A DNA stretch of 64,000 nucleotides from an uncultured Bacteroidota bacterium (GTDB taxonomy: Bacteria > Bacteroidota > Bacteroidia > Chitinophagales > Chitinophagaceae): positions 86,199 to 150,198 of the forward strand of contig CALEZD010000077.1 in NCBI GenBank assembly GCA_937928385.1, read 5' to 3'. Made by a program: the position numbers and the translations under genes. The notes under the pieces are model-generated. The model was not told the origin of the DNA and did not search any database. It saw nothing but the letters and a program-made list of their open reading frames with translations. Shown one piece after another: positions 32,137-40,341 of the stretch (position 1 is its first letter; every line of letters begins with the position of its first letter).

Positions 32137-32904
32137 ATGTCAGATACTCAAGGATACGTAAATATAGAGGTGGCCGACAGCATAGGTACTATTGAGTTCT
32201 TTCACCCCGCCAGCAATTCATTGCCCGGGGCTATACTCAACAAGCTGGCCGATACCATTACAGAGGCTGGTAAAAACGATGATATTAAAGTCATCGTACT
32301 GAAGAGTGCAGGCGACCGTGCATTTTGCGCAGGGGCGTCTTTTGATGAGCTTATCGCCATCAACGATGCAGAAGGCGGTTTGAAGTTTTTCAGTGGATTT
32401 GCCAAGGTGATTAATGCTATGCGTAAATGTCCTAAGTTCATTATCGGCCGTATACATGGCAAGGCTGTGGGCGGTGGTGTAGGCCTGGCTGCTTCTGTTG
32501 ACTATGCTATGGCTACCGAACATGCTTATGTAAAGCTCAGCGAACTGGCTGTAGGTATCGGCCCCTTCGTAGTAGGGCCGGCTGTAGAGCGCAAAATGGG
32601 TTTGTCGGCGTTTTCTATTCTGGCTACCGATGCTACCGAATGGCGCTCTGCTGAATGGGCACGCGACCATGGTTTGTATGCTGAGGTATGGAGCAATGCA
32701 AATAAGATGGACGAAGCCATACAAGTGTTGGCCGATAAACTGGCACAAAGCAGCCCCGACGCCATGGCCGAGCTGAAGAAAGTATATTGGCAGGGCACTG
32801 ATCATTGGGATACTTTACTCACACAGCGCGCTGCCATCAGCGGCAGGCTGGTACTCAGCGATTTTACCCGCAATGCCATCAATAAGTTTAAGGCGAAAGC
32901 TTAG
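32137..32904 (+). CDS. Enoyl-CoA hydratase/isomerase family protein (PaaF/PaaG candidate)
   Basis: A 255-residue crotonase-fold protein. The oxyanion-hole segments FCAGASFDEL and GKAVGGGVGLAASVDYAMAT are present, and an acidic residue lies in LSELAVGIGPFVVGP, where hydratases have their second catalytic Glu. It follows paaZ by 16 bp and is likely cotranscribed, so a beta-oxidation-like step of phenylacetyl-CoA breakdown (PaaF hydratase or PaaG isomerase) is inferred. The exact reaction cannot be decided from sequence alone. It converges with a glycosyltransferase gene 2 bp downstream. Confidence 0.9.
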   Translation: MSDTQGYVNIEVADSIGTIEFFHPASNSLPGAILNKLADTITEAGKNDDIKVIVLKSAGDRAFCAGASFDELIAINDAEGGLKFFSGFAKVINAMRKCPKFIIGRIHGKAVGGGVGLAASVDYAMATEHAYVKLSELAVGIGPFVVGPAVERKMGLSAFSILATDATEWRSAEWARDHGLYAEVWSNANKMDEAIQVLADKLAQSSPDAMAELKKVYWQGTDHWDTLLTQRAAISGRLVLSDFTRNAINKFKAKA

Positions 32905-32906
32905 TA

Positions 32907-34007
32907 TTATTTAGCAGCCGCTATTAATACTTTTTCATATTCATCTACTATACGCGGCCAGTTGTACTGGTCGCGTATTTTTCTCAGGTTATTATCCAGC
33001 TTGTTGGTATGTGTCGCTTTGACCGTTACTTCCCGTATCACTGATATCAGTTGTTCCACATCAGCAAAGTAGAAAGCATCGTCGCCCAACACCGCCCTGT
33101 TGAACAGGTTGTCGTGCGCAGCTATCAGGCTGTTGGTGCCCATAGCTTCCAATAGCGATGGATTAGTGCCACCTACCGAATGCCCGTGAAAGTATAAGTG
33201 AGAAAAATAGCGCAGGTTGTTGATAACTGTTGTATCGTATATGCCACCCAGGAAGCGTATGCCGGGTTTATGCCCGTAAGTATCTACCAGGTGTTTACCG
33301 AATGCATTTTCGGTTTTGCCCACTACCAGTAGTGGCCTGCCCGTGCCGCTCAGTACATGGGCCTTCAGTATCATTTCTATATTGTTTTCAGGCTCCATAC
33401 GTGCTATCAGCATATTGTAGTCAAAGTGTTGCACATCGTATTTCTCCAGTAATGGCTCATAAGGGTCTTCAAATATATCGGCACCGTAGGCTATAAAGTG
33501 AGATGGCTTGTTGTATTCTTCTTTCAGGTATTTTTCAATACCCAGCGAGTCTGCAATCAATACATCGGCATTTAGTGCTGCCCAGCGTTCAGCCCGTTTC
33601 AGAAATTTTTGCACCTTAGAGCTATACTTGCTGCGTTTCCACTCCAGCCCGTCCATGTTCACCACGTTCTTGCAGTTCTTTGGCCATAGCTTATACCATA
33701 TACTGTTGCTGGTATAACCCAGTTGCAGCAATACGTGAAATTTACGTTTTCGTGCGTCCCTGATGCAGTTCAGGTCGTATATAAACTGTCCTGCAGTCCC
33801 TATTTTTTTTTCGGGGTCGTAGCAATGTATAATATTGACCCCATTCCATGTGTTTTGCTGGTACTCATGGTCGTGCGAGTTGTACACCCATACGTTATGC
33901 CCCTTCTTCACCAGGCCTGCTGCCAGGTATTCGGCGCATTGTTCAAAGCCACCATACCTGTTGGGTATGCCGCGTGTACCTAATATGCCTATTCTTAAAC
34001 CGCTCAT
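32907..34007 (-). CDS. Glycosyltransferase with DUF1972 N-terminal domain (GT4-like)
   Basis: A 366-residue retaining-type glycosyltransferase of GT-B fold. The N-terminal DUF1972 domain begins RIGILGTRGIPNRYGGFEQ, the family hallmark seen in rhamnosyl- and fucosyltransferases of polysaccharide loci. The C-terminal half has HGHSVGGTNPSLLEAMG, the usual sugar-nucleotide contact region. It is the last gene of the minus-strand polysaccharide run (GT4, GT2, polymerase, GT4, flippase). The acceptor and donor are unknown. Confidence 0.9.
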   Translation of the reverse strand: MSGLRIGILGTRGIPNRYGGFEQCAEYLAAGLVKKGHNVWVYNSHDHEYQQNTWNGVNIIHCYDPEKKIGTAGQFIYDLNCIRDARKRKFHVLLQLGYTSNSIWYKLWPKNCKNVVNMDGLEWKRSKYSSKVQKFLKRAERWAALNADVLIADSLGIEKYLKEEYNKPSHFIAYGADIFEDPYEPLLEKYDVQHFDYNMLIARMEPENNIEMILKAHVLSGTGRPLLVVGKTENAFGKHLVDTYGHKPGIRFLGGIYDTTVINNLRYFSHLYFHGHSVGGTNPSLLEAMGTNSLIAAHDNLFNRAVLGDDAFYFADVEQLISVIREVTVKATHTNKLDNNLRKIRDQYNWPRIVDEYEKVLIAAAK

Positions 34008-34027
34008 CTTTTACTATACAAAGGACG

Positions 34028-35107
34028 TTAAACTTTTAATACTTGTCTATATGCTGCCAGAGTTTCTTCGGCAGCGCGTTCCCACGTATAGTTATTCAGT
34101 ATCCTGGTACGGAATTTTTCGCTGAAGGGAGCGCTGTATGCGGCATCAATAGCTTCTTTTATAGATGCAGGGCTGTCGGGGTTGCAATACCATGCATCGT
34201 CTTTATAGTAGTCGCGTGTATCGCCAAGGTCGGTCACTACTATATTACAGCCCATTACTGCAGCTTCTAAAGAGGATAAACCTGTTGTTTCGAAATAACT
34301 GGGCAGTACATGTACTTTAGCGTTGCTGTATGCGGTAAACAATTCCTCGTCACCCAGGTGTTCTTCGATATGTACATTGGAGGCAGCCTCGGCTTTACAT
34401 TGTTCGTAATAGGCAGCGGAGTTAAGTGAAGGCTTACCGTGTATATATAATTGGTAAGGGGTATTGTTTAAAGCCCTTATGAGGGTCAATTGATTTTTAT
34501 GTGGTTCAATTCTAGCCATACACAGCACAGCGTCTTTGTACTTAGGGCTATATGGATATTGCTTATCCAGGTATTTTGTGTTTATACCATTGGGTACTAC
34601 ACGATAGGGGCCGGATACATTATACCTGGAAGTAAAACGGCGGTACTCGCTTTCAGAATTAGGAAGCAACATTGCCGCTTTCGATGCTATATACCTGATA
34701 GATTGCCGGTGTCCTTTCAGTAAATAATCCCGACTGACTATTTTTTCACCATTCTTCACTGCACGGCCTATAGCTTTAATATACTCCATGCCGTCGTCTC
34801 CAAATAATTTTTTAAGGATTCTCTGTGCAATGCCAACGCCTTGCTTTCTTATTCCATATTCCACAAAAATAGTGGAGACAACATAAGGTGTATTGGATTT
34901 TTTTATGTGTGCGAGTATGTTTGCAGGGCGTATTATGTTGAAAAAGTGCAATAAGTCGTACTTGCTATAATCTATATGTTCGTTTGCCAGGTACACATCT
35001 ATATGCACACCTAAGGGACGCAGGTATTGCGCGGTCAGTTCTAACTGCCGGGTATCACCACCGGGAGAAGTGTACAAGGTAGCCCTTGATATAAAAGCAA
35101 CGTTCAT
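34028..35107 (-). CDS. Glycosyltransferase family 4 protein
   Basis: A 359-residue GT-B fold enzyme. The N-terminal acceptor-binding half starts ISRATLYTSPGGDTRQLELT; the C-terminal donor site carries ARIEPHKNQLTLI and FETTGLSSLEAAVMG, the EX7E-type region of GT4. The donor sugar is unknown. It lies 20 bp before the DUF1972 transferase and 16 bp after the GT2 gene. A perfect TACTTTTG element is 8 nt before its ATG, so it may have its own promoter inside the cluster. Confidence 0.92.
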   Translation of the reverse strand: MNVAFISRATLYTSPGGDTRQLELTAQYLRPLGVHIDVYLANEHIDYSKYDLLHFFNIIRPANILAHIKKSNTPYVVSTIFVEYGIRKQGVGIAQRILKKLFGDDGMEYIKAIGRAVKNGEKIVSRDYLLKGHRQSIRYIASKAAMLLPNSESEYRRFTSRYNVSGPYRVVPNGINTKYLDKQYPYSPKYKDAVLCMARIEPHKNQLTLIRALNNTPYQLYIHGKPSLNSAAYYEQCKAEAASNVHIEEHLGDEELFTAYSNAKVHVLPSYFETTGLSSLEAAVMGCNIVVTDLGDTRDYYKDDAWYCNPDSPASIKEAIDAAYSAPFSEKFRTRILNNYTWERAAEETLAAYRQVLKV

Positions 35108-35115
35108 TTATGATG

Positions 35116-35123
35116 CAAAAGTA
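35116..35123 (-). promoter_or_regulatory. TACTTTTG promoter-like element inside the polysaccharide cluster
   Basis: A perfect TAnnTTTG match on the minus strand fills half of the 16-bp gap between the GT2 and GT4 genes, 8 nt before the GT4 ATG. Transcription would start at or next to the ATG. Confidence 0.45.
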
Positions 35124-36089
35124 TTAATTCTCCTTTTGTTTTTTCTGCCGGTAAATTGAGCTTATTGCTTTTTGGGGGAGAAAAGACAGAAGGTATAGCA
35201 TGTAGGGTTCTATTTTCCATGGTGTCACCCTTATCGCCTGTGCCAGGTGTTTCCTGGCCTTGGATGGCTGATAATTGTTCCACAGAAATTTTTTGCCCAC
35301 CATGCTGTAGTATGCAGCATGTTTATACTTTTTGAAATTTTGATTGGCTAAGATACTTTTAACTCTTTCTGCGTCCTCTTCTGTCACATAGCCTTGTTCT
35401 ATAGACTTGTATTTTATCTTTTGGAACTCAGATCCCCGCCAACGCTCATCAATAGTTACCGAATCGGGGTTGAACCTCACTTTAATTAAAGCATGTTCAA
35501 AGTTTCTGACTTTCCCAAGTTGTATCAATCTCCACCATAACAGGTGGTCTTCAAACGTGATGGCACCCTTGTCGTATCCACCTACTTCTATTACTTTCTG
35601 CTTATAAAACATCACTGCGGAATGTATAAAAGGGCAGGTGGTATAATTCTGCAATCTTATCTGTTCATCAGTATATGCATTAAACTTGTAGGTGAAGATG
35701 TATGTGCCGTTTTCTTCAATATAATCTGCCTCGCTTCCTACAAGGATATAATCAGGGTTGGCTTTCAGGAAATCATATTGTAGTTGCAGCCTGTCCGGGT
35801 AGCATACGTCATCAGCGTCGAAGCGTGCAATCAGGTCTCCCTTTGCCAGCTCCAACCCTTTATTGAGGGCGCCAATCACACCTGCATTAGACTGGTTGTA
35901 CAGCCTGATTCGCGAATCGGTATATTGCCGGATAATCTTTTCAGTATCATCGGTAGAGCCGTCATTTATGATCAGGAATTCGAAGTCTGAAAAGGTTTGC
36001 TGTAATACACTGTCAATTGCTTCAGCAATATAGCCGGCAGCATTATATGCCGGCATCAGTACGGTAACCAACGGATTTTTCACCTGCAT
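35124..36089 (-). CDS. Glycosyltransferase family 2 protein
   Basis: A 321-residue inverting transferase with GT-A fold. The N-terminus has VTVLMPAYNAAGYIAEAI, IINDGSTDDT, and the DXD-type metal site in ARFDADDVCYPDRL. No membrane helices are evident. Its ATG overlaps the stop codon of the upstream polymerase gene by one base (TGATG), so translation is coupled. It adds one sugar of the repeat unit on the cytoplasmic side; the sugar cannot be named. Confidence 0.93.
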   Translation of the reverse strand: MQVKNPLVTVLMPAYNAAGYIAEAIDSVLQQTFSDFEFLIINDGSTDDTEKIIRQYTDSRIRLYNQSNAGVIGALNKGLELAKGDLIARFDADDVCYPDRLQLQYDFLKANPDYILVGSEADYIEENGTYIFTYKFNAYTDEQIRLQNYTTCPFIHSAVMFYKQKVIEVGGYDKGAITFEDHLLWWRLIQLGKVRNFEHALIKVRFNPDSVTIDERWRGSEFQKIKYKSIEQGYVTEEDAERVKSILANQNFKKYKHAAYYSMVGKKFLWNNYQPSKARKHLAQAIRVTPWKIEPYMLYLLSFLPQKAISSIYRQKKQKEN

Positions 36090-37627
36090 CAGGTATGATT
36101 TTCTTTTTCGATATCAACTAACATCAGCCACTCAAAAAAAGGAACAACACATAAAGTATCAAAGATATAACTCAAGTGGGCGAAGGGCAATAAAATGATA
36201 AACAACCAAAGTCCGTAAGTCAGTTTATGAAATGACTTCAAAAAATACCCGACGTAAAAAAAGATGAATAGCAGGGCTCCCAATATGCCATACTCACCAA
36301 ATATCTGGTTGTAAAAGCTGTCAGGGAAATTAGCAGTCGAATAGAATTCCTTATCACTCCGCATGCGTTCCTCTATCAGCAATACGTGGTTCTCTTTATA
36401 TTCCTGCGATGCAAAGTGCGGCAGTACATTCATAAATAACCTGCTGGAATCGTAGCCAGCCATCTTTTGGGCAATGTGCGAAGAGAAACGTGTAGTGCCT
36501 GCACCAAAAAAAAGGTGCACCGGCGAGCTTTTTAAGTATTGCATGGTTTCCAATACGGCTAAGGTTTTGCCTTGCAACTTCATTACATAGGTCTTCGTCA
36601 TATTCCGCATGATGGCGATGCGGGAGGTTTTATCTGCTGTGCCTGATTGCTGGGTGGCGGTAGTGAAGTATAGTTTCTCCTTATCCATCCCTTTTGTCTT
36701 CATCTCATAGTATTCTGAGGCAGTCATGGTGAAGGCTTCAGCGTGTGGCTTCTGGTCCGATAACATTCCTTTATAATTATTCTTACCCTCCACCTCTATC
36801 GAAAAGATTTTATTTTTGACTTTGGCAACAAAATAGTTAGCATTGTCCGGCGATACTGTTACGTACAAAAAGATAATCAGCAATATGTAAGCGGGAATAT
36901 ACAGCGCAAAATTACCCGGGGGAGCGATTCTTTTCAGCCAGGTTATTTTACCATTGGTGAGGGCGTACAATGTACCTGTAAAGAACAGGCCCAGCAGTAC
37001 GCTGCCAAATACAATTGTACCAAAGTTACTGAACACGAGTATCACGCATACGCTGGCAAGCATAGCATGAAACCAGTTTCTCTTAAACAGGAAATATATT
37101 GCCAGGAAACCGCTTACTGTAACATTATACAGTGAGTTTTCCATGAATGTGCCGAATACATTGTCTCCTGTTGACATGCCATAGGGAAACTCAAGCCCGA
37201 CGTATGGATTCAAAGTGCCTGTACTCAACATGATACGCACCAGCTGGCCGATGCAAAACAGGAAGTGTAGTACGATAAACAGCTTCAGGGTTTTATGCGA
37301 AGTAGCCGTTCCGTAGCGTTCTATACTCAGTTTTATCTGGTGAAAGCTCAAAAATGAAAAGACCCATAGCGCATTACCGGCAATAAAAGCGATTGTATAT
37401 TCATAAGAAAAGTCTCTGACGAACAGGAAAAAATTAATGCAACTGAGTAACAATAATAGAGGTATAAATAAAGGTACCCTTCCCTTGGTTATGCCAAACT
37501 TGAAATCCGGCCTTGCAACATATACAAATAACAGTCCCAATAATTTAAGGGAAAATATTGCCTGGTTGGTAAACAACAGCAGGAATAGTAATAATACCCA
37601 ATCAATATTTTTCTGTTTGTATCCCAA
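36089..37627 (-). CDS. Polysaccharide (O-antigen) polymerase-like membrane protein
   Basis: A 512-residue polytopic protein. Ten or so hydrophobic helices are split by one large hydrophilic loop (about residues 268-410), as in Wzy polymerases and O-antigen ligase-type proteins, but the loop is longer than usual and no signature motif is secure. It lies between a GT2 and a GT4 gene, the normal place for wzy. A Wzy role is inferred from topology and context. An O-antigen-ligase-like protein at 40.3 kb is the other polymerase/ligase candidate of the cluster. Confidence 0.7.
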   Translation of the reverse strand: MGYKQKNIDWVLLLFLLLFTNQAIFSLKLLGLLFVYVARPDFKFGITKGRVPLFIPLLLLLSCINFFLFVRDFSYEYTIAFIAGNALWVFSFLSFHQIKLSIERYGTATSHKTLKLFIVLHFLFCIGQLVRIMLSTGTLNPYVGLEFPYGMSTGDNVFGTFMENSLYNVTVSGFLAIYFLFKRNWFHAMLASVCVILVFSNFGTIVFGSVLLGLFFTGTLYALTNGKITWLKRIAPPGNFALYIPAYILLIIFLYVTVSPDNANYFVAKVKNKIFSIEVEGKNNYKGMLSDQKPHAEAFTMTASEYYEMKTKGMDKEKLYFTTATQQSGTADKTSRIAIMRNMTKTYVMKLQGKTLAVLETMQYLKSSPVHLFFGAGTTRFSSHIAQKMAGYDSSRLFMNVLPHFASQEYKENHVLLIEERMRSDKEFYSTANFPDSFYNQIFGEYGILGALLFIFFYVGYFLKSFHKLTYGLWLFIILLPFAHLSYIFDTLCVVPFFEWLMLVDIEKENHT

Positions 37628-37640
37628 AGTATTTATATCG

Positions 37641-38855
37641 TCACTTCTTTTTTTCGACTACAGATTTGTAATACGCGATGTTCTTTTTTGCCACTACGGT
37701 AATATCAAATTCTGAAATTATCCTTTCTTTCCCTGCCTGTGCAATTTTTGAGCAAATATCCTGATTTTGATACAAGTAACATATACTATCTGCAATGTTG
37801 CCTACATCCGTTGGGTCAGCAAGTATGCCGTTTTCATTGTGGCTTATCAGCTCTGGCCCCGACGACCGGGTAGTATACACAACAGCAGTACCACACATCA
37901 TTGCCTCCATGGGTGCCAAAGCAAAGCTCTCAGTTAAAGATGGGAATACTGCTATTGTTGAACTCTTTAAAGTATTCAGAAGGGTATGGCGGTCCACATG
38001 CCCTCTGAAGTCTACATTTTTATGATACCGGGGGTCAATAAGCGTGCGTACCCTGTCAACGGGCCCCTTACCTAATATTATTAAACGCGCGTCGGGAAAT
38101 CGCGAGTTGACGATATTCCATGCCCTTGCGAGGTTGAAGATCCCTTTGTTTTCTGACAAGGCGCCTGTATATACAACCCTGTTTATACGGGCGGATGATG
38201 GTTGGCCCGGTTCAATGTCCTGTACATTAATACCATTATACACCACATCTATCCTGCCATTATATTCTCCAAACTCAATAGCTTTTTCTGCCCTGTACTT
38301 GCTCACGGCGCATACAGCATCGGCCTGCTGTAATATTTGTCTTTCGGTTGCTGCTACATACCCGGGTACAGCCTGCCCGTTATTTCTACCGATATAGGTT
38401 AATGAGCCATGCAGTTTTACCACTACAGGCACAGACATCTTGGGAAAAGGTACTGTTTGTTTGCAAAAACGGATATAGTCATTATAGTCCGGCATTTCAA
38501 TAATATCTATAGAATGCCTTGTTATCAGCGCCTCCAGGAAATCTTTATACCGCCCCAGGCTGTGTTTAATATCCCACTGAAAGACACCTGACCGGCGCAG
38601 CAGCTTATATATACCTCTTATCAACAACTTATCTTGCCTTGCAAACATGCCTGATGCCAATACGCGCCTGAACCTGTACACTTTCACCCCATTATCGTCA
38701 AACTCGTCATCGCCGCCATAGCCCCAGTCGTAAAAACCTGCTACAACTACATTGTGGCCCTGTTGTACAAGCTCCTTGGCAAGCATTTGAACGACCGTTC
38801 CTATACCACCGTGGCGGCCCGGGGGATATTCGTCACATAAATACAGGATATTCAT
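37641..38855 (-). CDS. Glycosyltransferase family 4 protein
   Basis: A 404-residue GT-B enzyme. MNILYLCDEYPPGRHGGIGT is the glycine-rich N-terminal loop, GALSENKGIFNLARAW opens the donor domain, and PSLTESFALAPMEAMMCG is the donor-site EX7E region. It overlaps the flippase gene by 4 bp (ATGA) and is 13 bp before the polymerase gene, so it is embedded in one operon running from 40.3 to 32.9 kb. Confidence 0.93.
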   Translation of the reverse strand: MNILYLCDEYPPGRHGGIGTVVQMLAKELVQQGHNVVVAGFYDWGYGGDDEFDDNGVKVYRFRRVLASGMFARQDKLLIRGIYKLLRRSGVFQWDIKHSLGRYKDFLEALITRHSIDIIEMPDYNDYIRFCKQTVPFPKMSVPVVVKLHGSLTYIGRNNGQAVPGYVAATERQILQQADAVCAVSKYRAEKAIEFGEYNGRIDVVYNGINVQDIEPGQPSSARINRVVYTGALSENKGIFNLARAWNIVNSRFPDARLIILGKGPVDRVRTLIDPRYHKNVDFRGHVDRHTLLNTLKSSTIAVFPSLTESFALAPMEAMMCGTAVVYTTRSSGPELISHNENGILADPTDVGNIADSICYLYQNQDICSKIAQAGKERIISEFDITVVAKKNIAYYKSVVEKKK

Positions 38856-40282
38856 TTTCTGATTAGCGCCAATAAGGTAAGTAAATTTTGTTTGCGTATA
38901 GTACGGGTAATAAACCCTGCTGCAATATATATTAATAATGCTGCAAGCACCCTGAAGGCAACATGGATATGTAGCCGGGTAGATAACAGGTATGCTCCCA
39001 CAGCAATGAGCATGAATAAAAGCATAGGCCTGACGGGTACTTTTATTATATAGTCTTGTACCAGCTTGTAAAAGAATGCAGCCTGTATGATAGTGGTGAT
39101 AAAATAGGCAATGGCAGCGCCTATGCTACTGTACAATGGTATCAACACCAGGTTGAGGACTACATTTGAAACAGCAGTAATAACAGTTATCGTGGTTATT
39201 TTCTTGTATTTTCTTGCTGAAAAGGACAATGTCCATAGCAGGTTGATGAAAAAATGCAAAGGGATGCACACGGAAAGTATGATAAACTCCGCTTCGTTTT
39301 TGCTGCCATATTTGTCGGCAAAATTAGGAATGCTATCCAGCACCGGTGCCCATATAATACTGAAAACCAGTGGTATTAATACGGCAATAAACGCCTCAAC
39401 GGTAAAGATGTCGTTAACTATAGTCTTTTTTTCCTCAGACAAACGCCCGTCTTTTGCCAGTTGGTTGGCAAAAATATTAAGGATTACAGGGGCGATAATC
39501 ACAATAGGCAGACGCGCAAGCTCATAGGCCCTGTATGCAAAACTGTAGGCAGCAGTTGCCGCAAAGGAAACACCGATTATCCCTAATAATATCCAGTCTA
39601 TTCTTGATAATGTGGTGTCAAAAATGGCCGACAGATATTGTGGGGTCGCTTCTTTGATAAGTTTTTTATAGGCTTGCATCTTAAAGCGGAATGAAAAATC
39701 AGTTTTTGCTAAGATGTATATCAATAATGCTATAAACTCTAACAAAGAGGAACCTATAAAAATCAATGCTACCACCTCTACCGACAAATAGCTCATTTTC
39801 ACCAGCACAAATGCAATCGATATTTTTAATATATTACTGATAATAGCAATAACTCCATAGGGGGTAAAGATATGCTTGGCATTCAGGAACTGTTTCAGGG
39901 GTACAATTAATAATATAACCGACTGTGCTACATAAAACAATGGCAAATAACTGACTGCTATACCACAGTTGGCACAGGTATAAGAAAAAATAGTAACGAA
40001 AGCGATGCTGATAATTGAGCCAATGAAAACATGGAACAAAAAAGACGCGGCGGCCCAGTTGGATGAAGGTGAGGCGGCTATCCTCCTTACCACTACCTGT
40101 TCCAGCCCAAAGCCGATAATAGTGGTAATAAACATGGATAGTGCATTGGCCCAGCTGATAATACCAAATTCCTCATCCGAAAGGTAGTAAGCTACAATTC
40201 CCAGAAATACTACACCTAAAACCTGTACAGAAATAGCCTGGAGCCCGGATGAGAATAATGATTTTATGAGTTTGCTCTTCAC
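38852..40282 (-). CDS. Polysaccharide flippase (Wzx/MATE-like, MVF superfamily)
   Basis: A 476-residue membrane protein with about 12-14 helices over its full length. It would flip undecaprenyl-linked repeat units across the inner membrane. Family marks are the early LGIVAYYLSDEEFGIISWANAL helix pair and a Lys/Arg-containing central pore region. The start is GTG at 40282, first gene of the minus-strand cluster. Its start lies inside a set of CACTAA/TTAGTG palindromes shared with the divergent ligase gene, suggesting common regulation. Confidence 0.92.
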   Translation of the reverse strand: MKSKLIKSLFSSGLQAISVQVLGVVFLGIVAYYLSDEEFGIISWANALSMFITTIIGFGLEQVVVRRIAASPSSNWAAASFLFHVFIGSIISIAFVTIFSYTCANCGIAVSYLPLFYVAQSVILLIVPLKQFLNAKHIFTPYGVIAIISNILKISIAFVLVKMSYLSVEVVALIFIGSSLLEFIALLIYILAKTDFSFRFKMQAYKKLIKEATPQYLSAIFDTTLSRIDWILLGIIGVSFAATAAYSFAYRAYELARLPIVIIAPVILNIFANQLAKDGRLSEEKKTIVNDIFTVEAFIAVLIPLVFSIIWAPVLDSIPNFADKYGSKNEAEFIILSVCIPLHFFINLLWTLSFSARKYKKITTITVITAVSNVVLNLVLIPLYSSIGAAIAYFITTIIQAAFFYKLVQDYIIKVPVRPMLLFMLIAVGAYLLSTRLHIHVAFRVLAALLIYIAAGFITRTIRKQNLLTLLALIRK

Positions 40283-40302
40283 TAAATTAGTGTTTACACT
40301 AA
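40280..40302. promoter_or_regulatory. Candidate operator: CACTAA/TTAGTG/CACTAA half-sites
   Basis: CACTAA-A-TTAGTG (40280-40292) and TTAGTG-TTTA-CACTAA (40287-40302) are two overlapping inverted repeats using the same half-site. They overlap the GTG start of the flippase gene and lie between divergent cluster genes, as expected for a repressor site. Confidence 0.5.
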
Positions 40303-40308
40303 ACCTGC

Positions 40309-40326
40309 GAAATTAATATTAATTTC
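40309..40326. promoter_or_regulatory. 18-bp perfect palindrome GAAATTAATATTAATTTC
   Basis: A fully self-complementary AT-rich palindrome, ending 3 nt before the TACTTTTG promoter of the ligase gene. Dimeric regulator site or cruciform; not a terminator because no T-run follows. Confidence 0.55.
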
Positions 40327-40329
40327 TGC

Positions 40330-40337
40330 TACTTTTG
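40330..40337 (+). promoter_or_regulatory. TACTTTTG promoter element for the ligase-like gene
   Basis: A perfect TAnnTTTG match on the plus strand, 4 nt before the first ATG (40342). Either the mRNA is leaderless or translation begins at the second ATG (40360). Confidence 0.55.
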
Positions 40338-40341
40338 TCTA

